Below are positions 26,165-33,403 of a stretch of DNA of 64,000 nucleotides, piece after piece. The notes below the pieces were generated by a model. The model worked only from the letters and a program-made list of their open reading frames with translations, searched no databases and was not told the DNA's origin. Origin of the DNA: Xanthomonas citri pv. mangiferaeindicae (GTDB taxonomy: Bacteria > Pseudomonadota > Gammaproteobacteria > Xanthomonadales > Xanthomonadaceae); the NCBI GenBank assembly GCA_002240395.1, contig CP016836.1, positions 372,001 through 436,000 of the forward strand. The letters run 5' to 3'. The number at the start of each line of letters is the position of its first letter. Within the stretch, counting starts at the first letter, position 1. A program made the position numbers and the translations under genes.

Positions 26165-27217
26165 ATGACCATCAAAGGCAAGCCCACTTCCCTCGATATC
26201 GCGCACCTGGCCGGCGTGTCCCAGCCGACCGTTTCGCGCGCATTGCGCGGCCACCCGTCGGTGAGCCGGGACACGCGCGAGCGCATCCTCGCGATCGCCC
26301 GGGAGCTCAACTACAAGGTCGACAAGAACGCCTCCAACCTGCGCTGCCAGCAGTCCGGCACGCTGGCGCTGCTGTTCTTCGAAGAACCGGCGGACGACGC
26401 GATCAATCCGTTCTTCCTGTCGATGCTCGGCGCGATCACCCGGGCCTGCGCGCTGCGCGGCTACGACCTGCTGATCTCGTTCCAACAGCTCTCTAGCGAC
26501 TGGCACGCCGACTACGAGGACTCCCACAAGGCCGACGGTCTGCTGCTGCTCGGCTACGGCGACTACCTCCAGGCGCGCGACCGGCTGCAGCAACTGGTCG
26601 AACAGGGCACCCGCTTCGTGCGCTGGGGCGCGGCGCTGCCGGGCCAGCCGGGGGTGTCGATCGGCAGCGACAACTTCCAGGGCGGCCGGGCGATGGCCGA
26701 GCACCTGCTCGCGCAGGGGCGCCGGCGCATCGCCTTCCTCGGCGACGCCTCCGCGCGCTATCCCGAGTTCCAGGAGCGCCACCGCGGCCTGGCGGCGGCG
26801 TTGACCGAGGCCGGCCTGCCCACCGGGCCCGCCCTGCAGGTCGATGCGGTCACCAGCGAGCAGTCCGGCTTCGAGGCCGCCCGCGCCCTGCTCGCCCGCG
26901 GCACGCCATTCGACGCGATCTTCGCCGGCAGCGATCTGATCGCGATCGGCGCGATGAAGGCGCTGCACGAGCACGGCCTGCGGGTGCCCGACGATGTCGC
27001 GGTGGCCGGATTCGATGACATCCCGCTGGCCGCGTTCGTGACCCCGGGGCTGTCGACCGTGCAGCAGGACACGCGTCAGGCCGGCGCGCTGCTGGTCGAC
27101 TCGCTGATCGCGCAGATCGAAGGGGCGCCGGTCGAAAGCCGGACGATTCCCGGCCGGCTGGTGTTGCGCGGCTCGACCGGCGCGCTGCCGCCGGCTCAGC
27201 CGCGCGCGTCGCGGTAG
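26165..27217 (+). CDS. LacI-family transcriptional regulator
   Basis: A 350-residue repressor-type protein. The LacI helix-turn-helix is at the start (SLDIAHLAGVSQPTVSRALR), with the hinge ELNYKVDKNASNLR, followed by a periplasmic-binding-protein-like sensor domain (FAGSDLIAIGAMKALHEHGL, VAVAGFDDIPLAAFVTPGLS). The start ATG 26165 places the HTH at the usual position; the frame extends upstream without sense. It is divergent from thrS, and its last 22 bases overlap the convergent haemoglobin gene. The effector is probably a sugar, but no sugar gene is adjacent; the GH13 cluster 12 kb away is only a possible target. Confidence 0.9.
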   Translation: MTIKGKPTSLDIAHLAGVSQPTVSRALRGHPSVSRDTRERILAIARELNYKVDKNASNLRCQQSGTLALLFFEEPADDAINPFFLSMLGAITRACALRGYDLLISFQQLSSDWHADYEDSHKADGLLLLGYGDYLQARDRLQQLVEQGTRFVRWGAALPGQPGVSIGSDNFQGGRAMAEHLLAQGRRRIAFLGDASARYPEFQERHRGLAAALTEAGLPTGPALQVDAVTSEQSGFEAARALLARGTPFDAIFAGSDLIAIGAMKALHEHGLRVPDDVAVAGFDDIPLAAFVTPGLSTVQQDTRQAGALLVDSLIAQIEGAPVESRTIPGRLVLRGSTGALPPAQPRASR

Positions 27218-27588
27218 CGGGCCAGGAACGTCGCGGCAACCCGCTCGGCCATCTCGTCGGCCAGTTGCTGCATCGGCGCATTGCCCAGCTCGGCAGTGGT
27301 CTGGCGGAACAGCACCAGCCAGCGCGCGAACATTGCCTCATTGAGCCCGTCCAGCCGCATGTGTCGCTGCACCGGCGCGCCGCGGAACCGGCGGGTCCCG
27401 CGCAACATCGCCGACCAGAAGTCGACCAGCAGCGCCAGGTGGGCTGGCCAGTCCTCGACGTGCGCCTCGAACACCGGCCCCAGCTGCGCGTCCGCGCGGA
27501 CCCGCGCATAGAAGGCGTGGACCAGCCGGACCACGTCCTCCTCACTGCACAAAGCGGGACCGGGAGTGGGTGTCGAGCGGTCGGGCAT
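27196..27588 (-). CDS. Group III truncated haemoglobin
   Basis: A 130-residue globin. The core reads LCSEEDVVRLVHAFYARVRA, DAQLGPVFEAHVEDWPAHLA and FWSAMLRGTRRFRGAPVQRH, with the probable proximal histidine in that last block, followed by a W-L-x-L-F helix. This is the group III truncated-globin pattern, a family tied to nitric-oxide or oxygen handling. The start at 27588 gives a family-length protein; an ATG at 27642 with a better ribosome site (CAGGTGA) would add 18 residues. It is divergent from azurin, and an FNR-like box lies in the shared promoter region. Confidence 0.83.
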   Translation of the reverse strand: MPDRSTPTPGPALCSEEDVVRLVHAFYARVRADAQLGPVFEAHVEDWPAHLALLVDFWSAMLRGTRRFRGAPVQRHMRLDGLNEAMFARWLVLFRQTTAELGNAPMQQLADEMAERVAATFLARYRDARG

Positions 27589-27669
27589 GGTCGGTGCGCC
27601 GGGCCACGAACGCCCGGAATGAACAGAAGGAAAGCGCATCATCCCGGCGGATCACCTGAAAGGCCAGGA

Positions 27670-27683
27670 ATGATCCAGATCAA
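27670..27683. promoter_or_regulatory. FNR-like box between haemoglobin and azurin genes
   Basis: ATGATCCAGATCAA differs at one base from the FNR consensus TTGATnnnnATCAA. Its centre is 75 bases before the azurin ATG, leaving room for a promoter with activation at about -41. Confidence 0.6.
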
Positions 27684-27751
27684 GGCGCGGTGGCCGGCAA
27701 CGGGGGAAGATGGCCCCACGCAAGAAGACCAGACCCCAACGGAGACGCTCC

Positions 27752-28207
27752 ATGAACACCCGTACGATGCTGCTCGGCCTCGCCCTCCTCGGTGCCGCCG
27801 GCATGGCCCACGCCACCCCGAACTGCAAGGTCAGCCTGAAGGGCAACGACCAGATGCAGTTCGACCAGAGAACCGCCACGGTGTCGGCGAGCTGCCGCAC
27901 GGTCACGATCGAACTCGCCCACGTCGGCAACCTGCCGGTCACCGCCATGGGCCACAACGTGGTCCTGACCGCGACCCCGGACGCCGATGCGGTCGCTCGC
28001 GATGGCATCAAGGCCGGCGCAGCCGCCGACTATGTCCAGGCTGGCGATCGCCGCGTACTGGCGCACACCAAGCTGGTCGGTGGCGGCCAGACGGCCACGA
28101 TCACCCTGCCGGGCTCGGCGCTCAAGGCCGGTGGCGACTACACTTACTTCTGCTCCTTCCCGGGCCATTCGGCGATCATGCGCGGCAAGCTGGTCGTCCA
28201 GCCCTGA
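27752..28207 (+). CDS. azu: Azurin, blue copper protein
   Basis: A 151-residue periplasmic electron carrier. A signal peptide (MNTRTMLLGLALLGAAGMAH) precedes the mature protein, which begins near TPNCKVSLKGNDQMQFD. The type 1 copper ligands are visible: His in AMGHNVVLT, then Cys, His and Met in YFCSFPGHSAIMRG. Cysteines in PNCK and SASCRT form the usual disulphide. In denitrifiers azurin feeds electrons to copper nitrite reductase, and nirK is the next gene. A GGAGA ribosome site precedes the ATG. A strong terminator follows. Confidence 0.96.
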   Translation: MNTRTMLLGLALLGAAGMAHATPNCKVSLKGNDQMQFDQRTATVSASCRTVTIELAHVGNLPVTAMGHNVVLTATPDADAVARDGIKAGAAADYVQAGDRRVLAHTKLVGGGQTATITLPGSALKAGGDYTYFCSFPGHSAIMRGKLVVQP

Positions 28208-28245
28208 CCGTTCGCCGGGCCCCGGGGCCCGACCCGCGACACCAG

Positions 28246-28273
28246 GCGCCACCTTCGGGTGGCGCTTTTTTTT
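28246..28273 (+). terminator. Rho-independent terminator of azurin gene
   Basis: GCGCCACC-TTCG-GGTGGCGC followed by eight T, beginning 39 bases after the azurin stop. It separates azurin from nirK transcription. Confidence 0.92.
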
Positions 28274-28385
28274 GGTACTTCGCCCAATGCGGGAATGGCG
28301 TGCCTCTTCCGACACCAGCGCCCTGCCAGCCGGAAGTCGCCCACCTCGACCAGGCCGCTTCGCGACGCGGGCGCCTCCCGCCACA

Positions 28386-28438
28386 AACCGGGGTCAGAGT
28401 GCAATTTCGCTTCGCGAAATCGCACTCTGACCCCGGTT
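28386..28438. repeat. REP-like palindrome
   Basis: 17-base arms (AACCGGGGTCAGAGTGC and its exact complement) flank an inner 7-bp palindrome (ATTTCGC/GCGAAAT), making a 53-base near-perfect hairpin. The GGGGTCAGAGTGC word is typical of dispersed palindromes linked to REP-associated transposases in related genomes. No such transposase is in this window. Confidence 0.75.
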
Positions 28439-28584
28439 CTTTTACGCCGGTTGGCTGGCAATCCGCTGCTGTGGACAGTGGCAGCTTCTCTCCCGACGGA
28501 AGTCGCGCCCTCTCGGCCGGACCGCACGGCCATGGGCGACCGGATCGGCCAAAGCCTCCTGTTCAATCGCATTTCGAGAATCGA

Positions 28585-28598
28585 TTGATTTGAATCAA
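28585..28598. promoter_or_regulatory. FNR box, nirK upstream site 1
   Basis: TTGATTTGAATCAA is a perfect match to TTGATnnnnATCAA. Its centre lies 22 bases (two helical turns) before that of site 2. Confidence 0.75.
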
Positions 28599-28606
28599 CA
28601 TCGGTT

Positions 28607-28620
28607 TTGATCGAAATCAA
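28607..28620. promoter_or_regulatory. FNR box, nirK upstream site 2
   Basis: TTGATCGAAATCAA is a perfect FNR palindrome on the same face of the helix as site 1, 61 bases before site 3. Confidence 0.75.
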
Positions 28621-28667
28621 TTTATTCAATTGAAACAATAATCAACCGATTATTTGTTCACATATTC

Positions 28668-28681
28668 TTGATCCCGATCAA
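28668..28681. promoter_or_regulatory. FNR box at the nirK promoter, site 3
   Basis: TTGATCCCGATCAA is a perfect FNR palindrome. If it acts at -41.5, transcription starts near 28716 and a CATATT element at 28704-28709 falls at the -10 position, leaving a 41-base leader before the nirK ATG. Confidence 0.82.
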
Positions 28682-28756
28682 GGCGGCAGATAATCCTCGG
28701 ACGCATATTGTTTCCACGCCAATAACAAGCGAACGGAAACAAGAGGAGACACCCAG

Positions 28757-29926
28757 ATGAACGTCCTGAAGACCAGCCTGCTCGCCGCTGCGATCGCACT
28801 CGCAGCCTCCCCTCTGCTGTCCAGCCCCGCTCAGGCGGTCGATGCCAAGGACCTCGTCAACGCGACGCTGAGCGACGCCTCGGATCTGGCCAACCTGCCG
28901 CGCCAGCACGTCGAACTCAAGCGCCCGCCGTTCGTCCATGACCATGACCAGGTCGCCAAGGGCGGTCCCAAGGTCATCCAGTTCACGCTGCCGATTGTCG
29001 AAAAGGAAATCGTCATCGACGGCCAGGGCACCACGATGCACGCGATGACCTTCGGCGGTTCAGTGCCGGGTCCGTTGATGGTCGTGCACGAGGGCGATTA
29101 TGTCGAACTCACGCTGGTCAATCCTGCAACAAATTCGATGGTGCACAACATCGATTTCCATGCGGCCACCGGCGCGCTGGGCGGCGGCGACCTCACGGTC
29201 ATCCAGCCCGGCGAGGAAGTGGTGCTGCGCTGGAAGGCCACGCGTCCGGGCACGTTCGTCTACCACTGCGCCCCCGGCGGTCCGATGACACCCTGGCACG
29301 TGGTCTCGGGCATGCAGGGCACAGTGATGGTGCTGCCCCGCGACGGCCTGAAAGATGGCGACGGCAAGCCGCTGCACTACGATCGCGCCTACTATGTCGG
29401 TGAAACGGACTTCTACGTCCCGCGCGATGCCGACGGCAACTTCAAGACCTATGGCTCGCATGCCGAGGCGCTGCCCGACACACTGGCCACGATGAAGAGC
29501 CTCACACCCTCGCATGTCGTGTTCAACGGCGCCGTCGGCGCACTGACGGGCGAGCACGCGATGACCAGCAAGGTCGGCGAAACGGTCCTACTGGTGCACT
29601 CCCAGGCCAACCGCGACAGCCGTCCGCATCTGATCGGTGGCCATGGCGACTACGTCTGGGAAGAAGGCAAGTTCAACAACGCGCCGGCCAAGGACCTGGA
29701 GACCTGGTTCATCCGCGGCGGCTCGGCGGGCGCTGCGCTCTACACCTTCCGTCAGCCGGGCCTGTATGTGTATCTCAACCACAACCTGATCGAGGCTGTC
29801 CTGCTCGGTGCCGCCGCACACATCAAGGTCGACGGCGACAAGTGGAACCACGACCTGATGACCACGCCGTCCCCGGCCGGTCCGATCAAGGCCAGCACCA
29901 GCCTGGCGCTGCCTGCCGACAAGTAA
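28757..29926 (+). CDS. nirK: Copper-containing nitrite reductase NirK
   Basis: A 389-residue periplasmic enzyme reducing nitrite to nitric oxide. A signal peptide (MNVLKTSLLAAAIALAASPL, cleavage near AQA-VDA) is followed by two cupredoxin domains. Copper ligands are visible: MVHNIDFHAATGALGGG, then FVYHCAPGGPMTPWHVVSGM with the type 1 Cys, His and Met, and a second-domain His in DSRPHLIGGHGD. It resembles the AniA class. AAGAGGAG is the ribosome site before ATG 28757. Three FNR palindromes lie upstream, and azurin, the likely donor, is the previous gene. Confidence 0.97.
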   Translation: MNVLKTSLLAAAIALAASPLLSSPAQAVDAKDLVNATLSDASDLANLPRQHVELKRPPFVHDHDQVAKGGPKVIQFTLPIVEKEIVIDGQGTTMHAMTFGGSVPGPLMVVHEGDYVELTLVNPATNSMVHNIDFHAATGALGGGDLTVIQPGEEVVLRWKATRPGTFVYHCAPGGPMTPWHVVSGMQGTVMVLPRDGLKDGDGKPLHYDRAYYVGETDFYVPRDADGNFKTYGSHAEALPDTLATMKSLTPSHVVFNGAVGALTGEHAMTSKVGETVLLVHSQANRDSRPHLIGGHGDYVWEEGKFNNAPAKDLETWFIRGGSAGAALYTFRQPGLYVYLNHNLIEAVLLGAAAHIKVDGDKWNHDLMTTPSPAGPIKASTSLALPADK

Positions 29927-29951
29927 GTCACGCGCTCTCTCCAGCGCCTTG

Positions 29952-29984
29952 GGCCACCTCTGCATTGCAGGGGTGGTCTTTCTT
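29952..29984 (+). terminator. Terminator after nirK
   Basis: GGCCACCTCTGC-ATT-GCAGGGGTGGTC (one G:U-type mismatch) followed by TTTCTT, 25 bases after the nirK stop. Confidence 0.8.
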
Positions 29985-30733
29985 GTTCTCGGCGTGCCAC
30001 AGACCGTCACATTCCACAACGCCGGAAGATGCGCCGCGTGTCGTGCCGGGTCACCGTCACCCGTCAGATTCGGCACCTGCAGGACGTCCACCCACGCCGT
30101 GGCCGGGTCGATCGACCACGAAGCGTCGCGATTGGCGTCGCGCGCCTGATGGACTGCGCACTGCGCGGTCCACAGCAGATGCCGGACGCTGCCGCTTGGC
30201 CTCTGCGTGCTGGCGGACCGCCCACTTAGCCGATGCCGGTCTGCTCACGGCCCGACCCCCATCGCCCCGCCCCCCTGCGCATGCCAATCCGACTGGACGC
30301 GGTCGATCAGAAGCCAGCGCTCTCAACGCCACCTTTGACGGGGCTGCGCGGCTGTGGATGCTGATGGGTCAGACCGGGGCGCATTGCCCATGTGGTGCCA
30401 CTGGCACCGACGTCCACTGCACAGAGCGCAGCGGGACAGGACGCCGGTTAAGCGCACCGGCGCTCAGCGCACATGGAGCTGCGGGCGCGTACCACCAACG
30501 CACGCGCTGTGCCAACGCTACACGCCAGGTGTGCAGGCGCACTGACCGGTTCGTCAGACGCGCGAGCGGTGTGCGTCAGATGCTGGCGCCGCGTTGCGGC
30601 GATCCACCGCGAGGCTCGAACACGCGATGCCCTTGAGGATGAGGCATCGTCGCAAACGCAGTCGGCACTGCGGCACGACGCAGCGCTGGAGGATGAAGGC
30701 GAGCGTGCGCGTCTCGCCCGCACCGGCGCTCGC
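29985..30733. other. Large gene-free stretch
   Basis: About 750 bases between the nirK terminator and the sirB2-like gene. Open frames exist on both strands but none has recognisable content, a ribosome site or codon bias. It may be decayed DNA. Confidence 0.5.
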
Positions 30734-31129
30734 TCAGAGCAGGTAGAAGAGCCCCAGCGGGTGATGCGCACGGGCAATGCAATAGATCTGCCCGAACGTC
30801 AGCAACGCGGCGACATAGAACATGACCCGCGCGCGCCGCGACCGCTTGTCGCCGAAGGCCAGAATGCCCAGCACGACATAGACCACGATCAGCACCACCT
30901 TGGTCGCCAGCCAGCCGTTGGCATAAAGCGCGCCGGGCAGGATGGTCAGCAGCATCATCGCTGCGGTCAGCAGCGCGGTATCGATCGTATAGCTGACGTA
31001 ACGCACGACGGCCACCTTCGGCCAGCGCATGCCGGCAAGCAGCGCCGCACCACGCAGCGCGAACAGCGCGCCGCTGGTCAACGCCAGTCCCATGTGCGCA
31101 TGCTTGATCTGGGGATAGAACTCGATCAT
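30734..31129 (-). CDS. SirB2-family membrane protein
   Basis: A 131-residue protein with four hydrophobic segments starting MIEFYPQIKHAHMGLALTSG. The histidines in the first helix (IKHAHMGLAL), the RYVSYTIDTALLTAAMMLL segment and the ending HHPLGLFYLL fit the SirB2 family, small inner-membrane proteins of unknown function. The start at 31129 is chosen by family length; the longer frame is not credible. It follows nnrS by 94 bases on the same strand and is probably co-transcribed, which suggests a role in the nitric oxide response. Confidence 0.83.
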   Translation of the reverse strand: MIEFYPQIKHAHMGLALTSGALFALRGAALLAGMRWPKVAVVRYVSYTIDTALLTAAMMLLTILPGALYANGWLATKVVLIVVYVVLGILAFGDKRSRRARVMFYVAALLTFGQIYCIARAHHPLGLFYLL

Positions 31130-31223
31130 CGGAACGGACCCTCGACACGAGGCCGGCCAGCGCGCCACGATCGCAACGCGGCCAGCGATGAAAGCAGCAG
31201 CATGCCCGACGGCTCTACGACCG

Positions 31224-32447
31224 TCATCCGGGCTTGCCGTCGGCGCGCGGCGACAGATAGATGGCGCCGATTCGGGCCACCCACGGGCCGAGCACGACCA
31301 GCCAGCCGAGCGCGGACACCGCCAGCCACAGCATCGTGTCTGGCAGCACCTCAGCTGAGATCCGCAGCGCGGCGATGGCCTGGATGCCGACAAATGCCCA
31401 CCACGCCGTGCCGGTCATGCGCAGCGGGCGCCCGGAATGCCCCTGGGTGACGCGCGTCACCATCGCGACCAGCACGCTACCGAATAGGCCGATGAACAAG
31501 GCGTGCGCCGGTGCGCGGCCAAGCAGGAACGTGCCGGTCTGCAGATACAGCAAGCTCTGCGCGGCATGCAGCACGCACGTCACCGGCCACCACAACAGCC
31601 CGAAGAACAGGGTGCTCAGCAGCCCCGGCGCGGCGCCGCGCGGCCACCAGCGCCAGAGCGTGTACAGGGCCAGAGCGAGCATCGGCAGATCAACCAGCCA
31701 CAGCCAGGCGTAGGCATGTACGAGCTCGAGCGCCAGGTGGGCGATCAACAAGCCCCACATCGCGCCGAGCCACCACATCGGCCGCCAGGCGACGTAACCG
31801 GGCACGGCATTGCCGGCAAAGAACGGAAACATCCGGTGCGCGACGGTGAGGTACACCGGCGCCAGCAAGCCGAAGGTCCCGAGCTTGATGCTGACAAACA
31901 CCAGCCATGGCGAGCCGGTCACAACGAACCCGGCGAAGCACAGCAGCCCGGCCATGCCCAACCACAACGCGGCCAGACACGACCAGGCATGCCAGGTGCG
32001 ACCGCGCTCGGCCAGCACCAGCCGCGTCAGCAGCCACAACCCGGCGCCCCAACCGGCCAGGGTCATGAACAGGCCGACCGTCAATGCGACCTCCAGCCCC
32101 AGCGCTGCGCACAACAACAGCGCCTGACCGCCCATCAGACCGATGCCGACCGGCAGGTACTGCCAGCGCGGCACCTCGCGCAGGCCCATCCAGCGCGGAA
32201 ACGTGGTCAACAAGAAACCGAAGAAGAAGCTCGGCAGCACCTGGTACTGCATCACGAACGCATGCAACCAGCCCGGATAGGTCGCCGCTTGCGGCATGCC
32301 GAAGCCCATCGACCAGCGTTGGGACGCAAGCCAGGCCGCCCACCACAGCATGGCCAACAGCAGATTGCCCGCACCGATGAAGAACATCAGCCGGTGCGGA
32401 GCAGCCGCCAACAGCTGTGGCGAGGGACGGGATGCGGGTGATTTCAT
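31224..32447 (-). CDS. nnrS: NnrS family protein
   Basis: About 407 residues with roughly 12 transmembrane helices. NnrS is a haem- and copper-containing membrane protein that protects against nitric oxide stress. The sequence has the family's conserved parts: HRLMFFIGAGNLLLAMLWWA, HAFVMQYQVLPSFFFGFLLT, TFPRWMG, VAHRMFPFFAGNAVPGY and VTRVTQGHSGRPL. Two starts are possible (32465 or 32447); 32447 is preferred because an FNR-type box centred at 32489.5 would put the transcript start at about this ATG. Confidence 0.92.
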   Translation of the reverse strand: MKSPASRPSPQLLAAAPHRLMFFIGAGNLLLAMLWWAAWLASQRWSMGFGMPQAATYPGWLHAFVMQYQVLPSFFFGFLLTTFPRWMGLREVPRWQYLPVGIGLMGGQALLLCAALGLEVALTVGLFMTLAGWGAGLWLLTRLVLAERGRTWHAWSCLAALWLGMAGLLCFAGFVVTGSPWLVFVSIKLGTFGLLAPVYLTVAHRMFPFFAGNAVPGYVAWRPMWWLGAMWGLLIAHLALELVHAYAWLWLVDLPMLALALYTLWRWWPRGAAPGLLSTLFFGLLWWPVTCVLHAAQSLLYLQTGTFLLGRAPAHALFIGLFGSVLVAMVTRVTQGHSGRPLRMTGTAWWAFVGIQAIAALRISAEVLPDTMLWLAVSALGWLVVLGPWVARIGAIYLSPRADGKPG

Positions 32448-32482
32448 GCAGGCATCTTCGGCCATGCGCCACGGCCGCGTCG

Positions 32483-32496
32483 TTGACGTGGGTCAA
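32483..32496. promoter_or_regulatory. FNR/Dnr-type box upstream of nnrS
   Basis: TTGACGTGGGTCAA is a perfect palindrome of the type TTGACnnnnGTCAA, 36 bases before the nnrS ATG at 32447. Confidence 0.65.
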
Positions 32497-32640
32497 CCGC
32501 GTGCCGGAACTGCAGGACGCTAGGGCCACGCGACCGCGATCTCCCACCGGCCACTACCGCGCTTCAAGGCCGCGTGCAACACCCCATTCCACGGTACGAC
32601 GCTGCAACAGGGTGATGACGTGGCGAGGCATGACCGCGGC

Positions 32641-33078
32641 TCAGCCGCCGTGGCGCAGGTGGATCAACGGATAGGGCCGCCCCTGCGCGTCGTGCGCCGA
32701 ACGCCCGACCTCGACAAAGCCCATCCGCAGATAGAACCCGAGCGCCTGCGCATTCTGTGCATTGACGTCGGTACTCAGCCCGGGATGTCGGGCCAGCGCA
32801 TGCTCGACCAGCAACCGACCGACACCGGTACCGCGCGCAACAGGATCGATGAAGAGTGCGTCCATATGGTGACCGTCCAGTAACATGAAACCCACTGGCC
32901 GGTCCTGGGCATCGGCGGCGACCAGCAGCGGCGCGTGCGGCAGCATGGCGGCAACCTCGGCGTCGATGGCGCGGCGGTCCTGTGCGCTGAGGAAATCATG
33001 GGTGGCGTCGACCGAGCGGCGCCAGAGCTCGACCAGCTCGGCGCCTTCCTCGATCCGAGCAGGACGAAGGTGGGGCAT
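32641..33078 (-). CDS. GNAT family N-acetyltransferase
   Basis: A 145-residue acetyl-CoA-dependent transferase. The GNAT fold is shown by LRPARIEEGAELVELWRRSV, GFMLLDGHHMDALFIDPVAR, the acetyl-CoA pyrophosphate loop RGTGVGRLLVEHAL, and NAQNAQALGFYLRMGFVEVG. It resembles YjaB/YiaC-like enzymes; the acceptor is unknown. The start at 33078 matches family length; the frame upstream is not conserved. Confidence 0.88.
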   Translation of the reverse strand: MPHLRPARIEEGAELVELWRRSVDATHDFLSAQDRRAIDAEVAAMLPHAPLLVAADAQDRPVGFMLLDGHHMDALFIDPVARGTGVGRLLVEHALARHPGLSTDVNAQNAQALGFYLRMGFVEVGRSAHDAQGRPYPLIHLRHGG

Positions 33079-33358
33079 ATGGAACGTCACGGCCAGGATG
33101 GAAACGATAGTGTGCCCGCGGCCTCGCCGCACCGGAACCGTGATGGCGCCTGCACAGTCTGACGAGGCCGAGAGCCGAACGTGGAGGCGGCCGCCATGCA
33201 GTGGCCGGGGTCGAGGGCCCGTATGCCGCGGTTGCCCATCCAGGAGTGATGCCCGCCCCGCGCTTGGGCCGCGAGTGCGCTGCCGACCTTCTGGGGCCGA
33301 CGACACGCAATGCGGCTGGCGGTCCCTGCCGACTGGATCACGCTGGCCCCAAAAAGAA
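33079..33358. other. Gene-free spacer between norB and the acetyltransferase gene
   Basis: No gene or clear promoter is recognised in this 280-base stretch apart from the norB terminator at its end. Confidence 0.45.
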
Positions 33359-33381
33359 CCGGGGCCGCGTGGCGGCCCCGG
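33350..33381 (-). terminator. Terminator of norB
   Basis: On the minus strand CCGGGGCCG-CCACG-CGGCCCCGG is followed by TTCTTTTT. Confidence 0.88.
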
Positions 33382-33403
33382 TCGGTGCAACAGATCAGTG
33401 GAA

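Noticed and set aside
30473..31450. A 325-codon plus-strand frame over the gap and the sirB2-like gene
   Set aside because: It is antisense to the sirB2-like and nnrS genes, with no conserved features.
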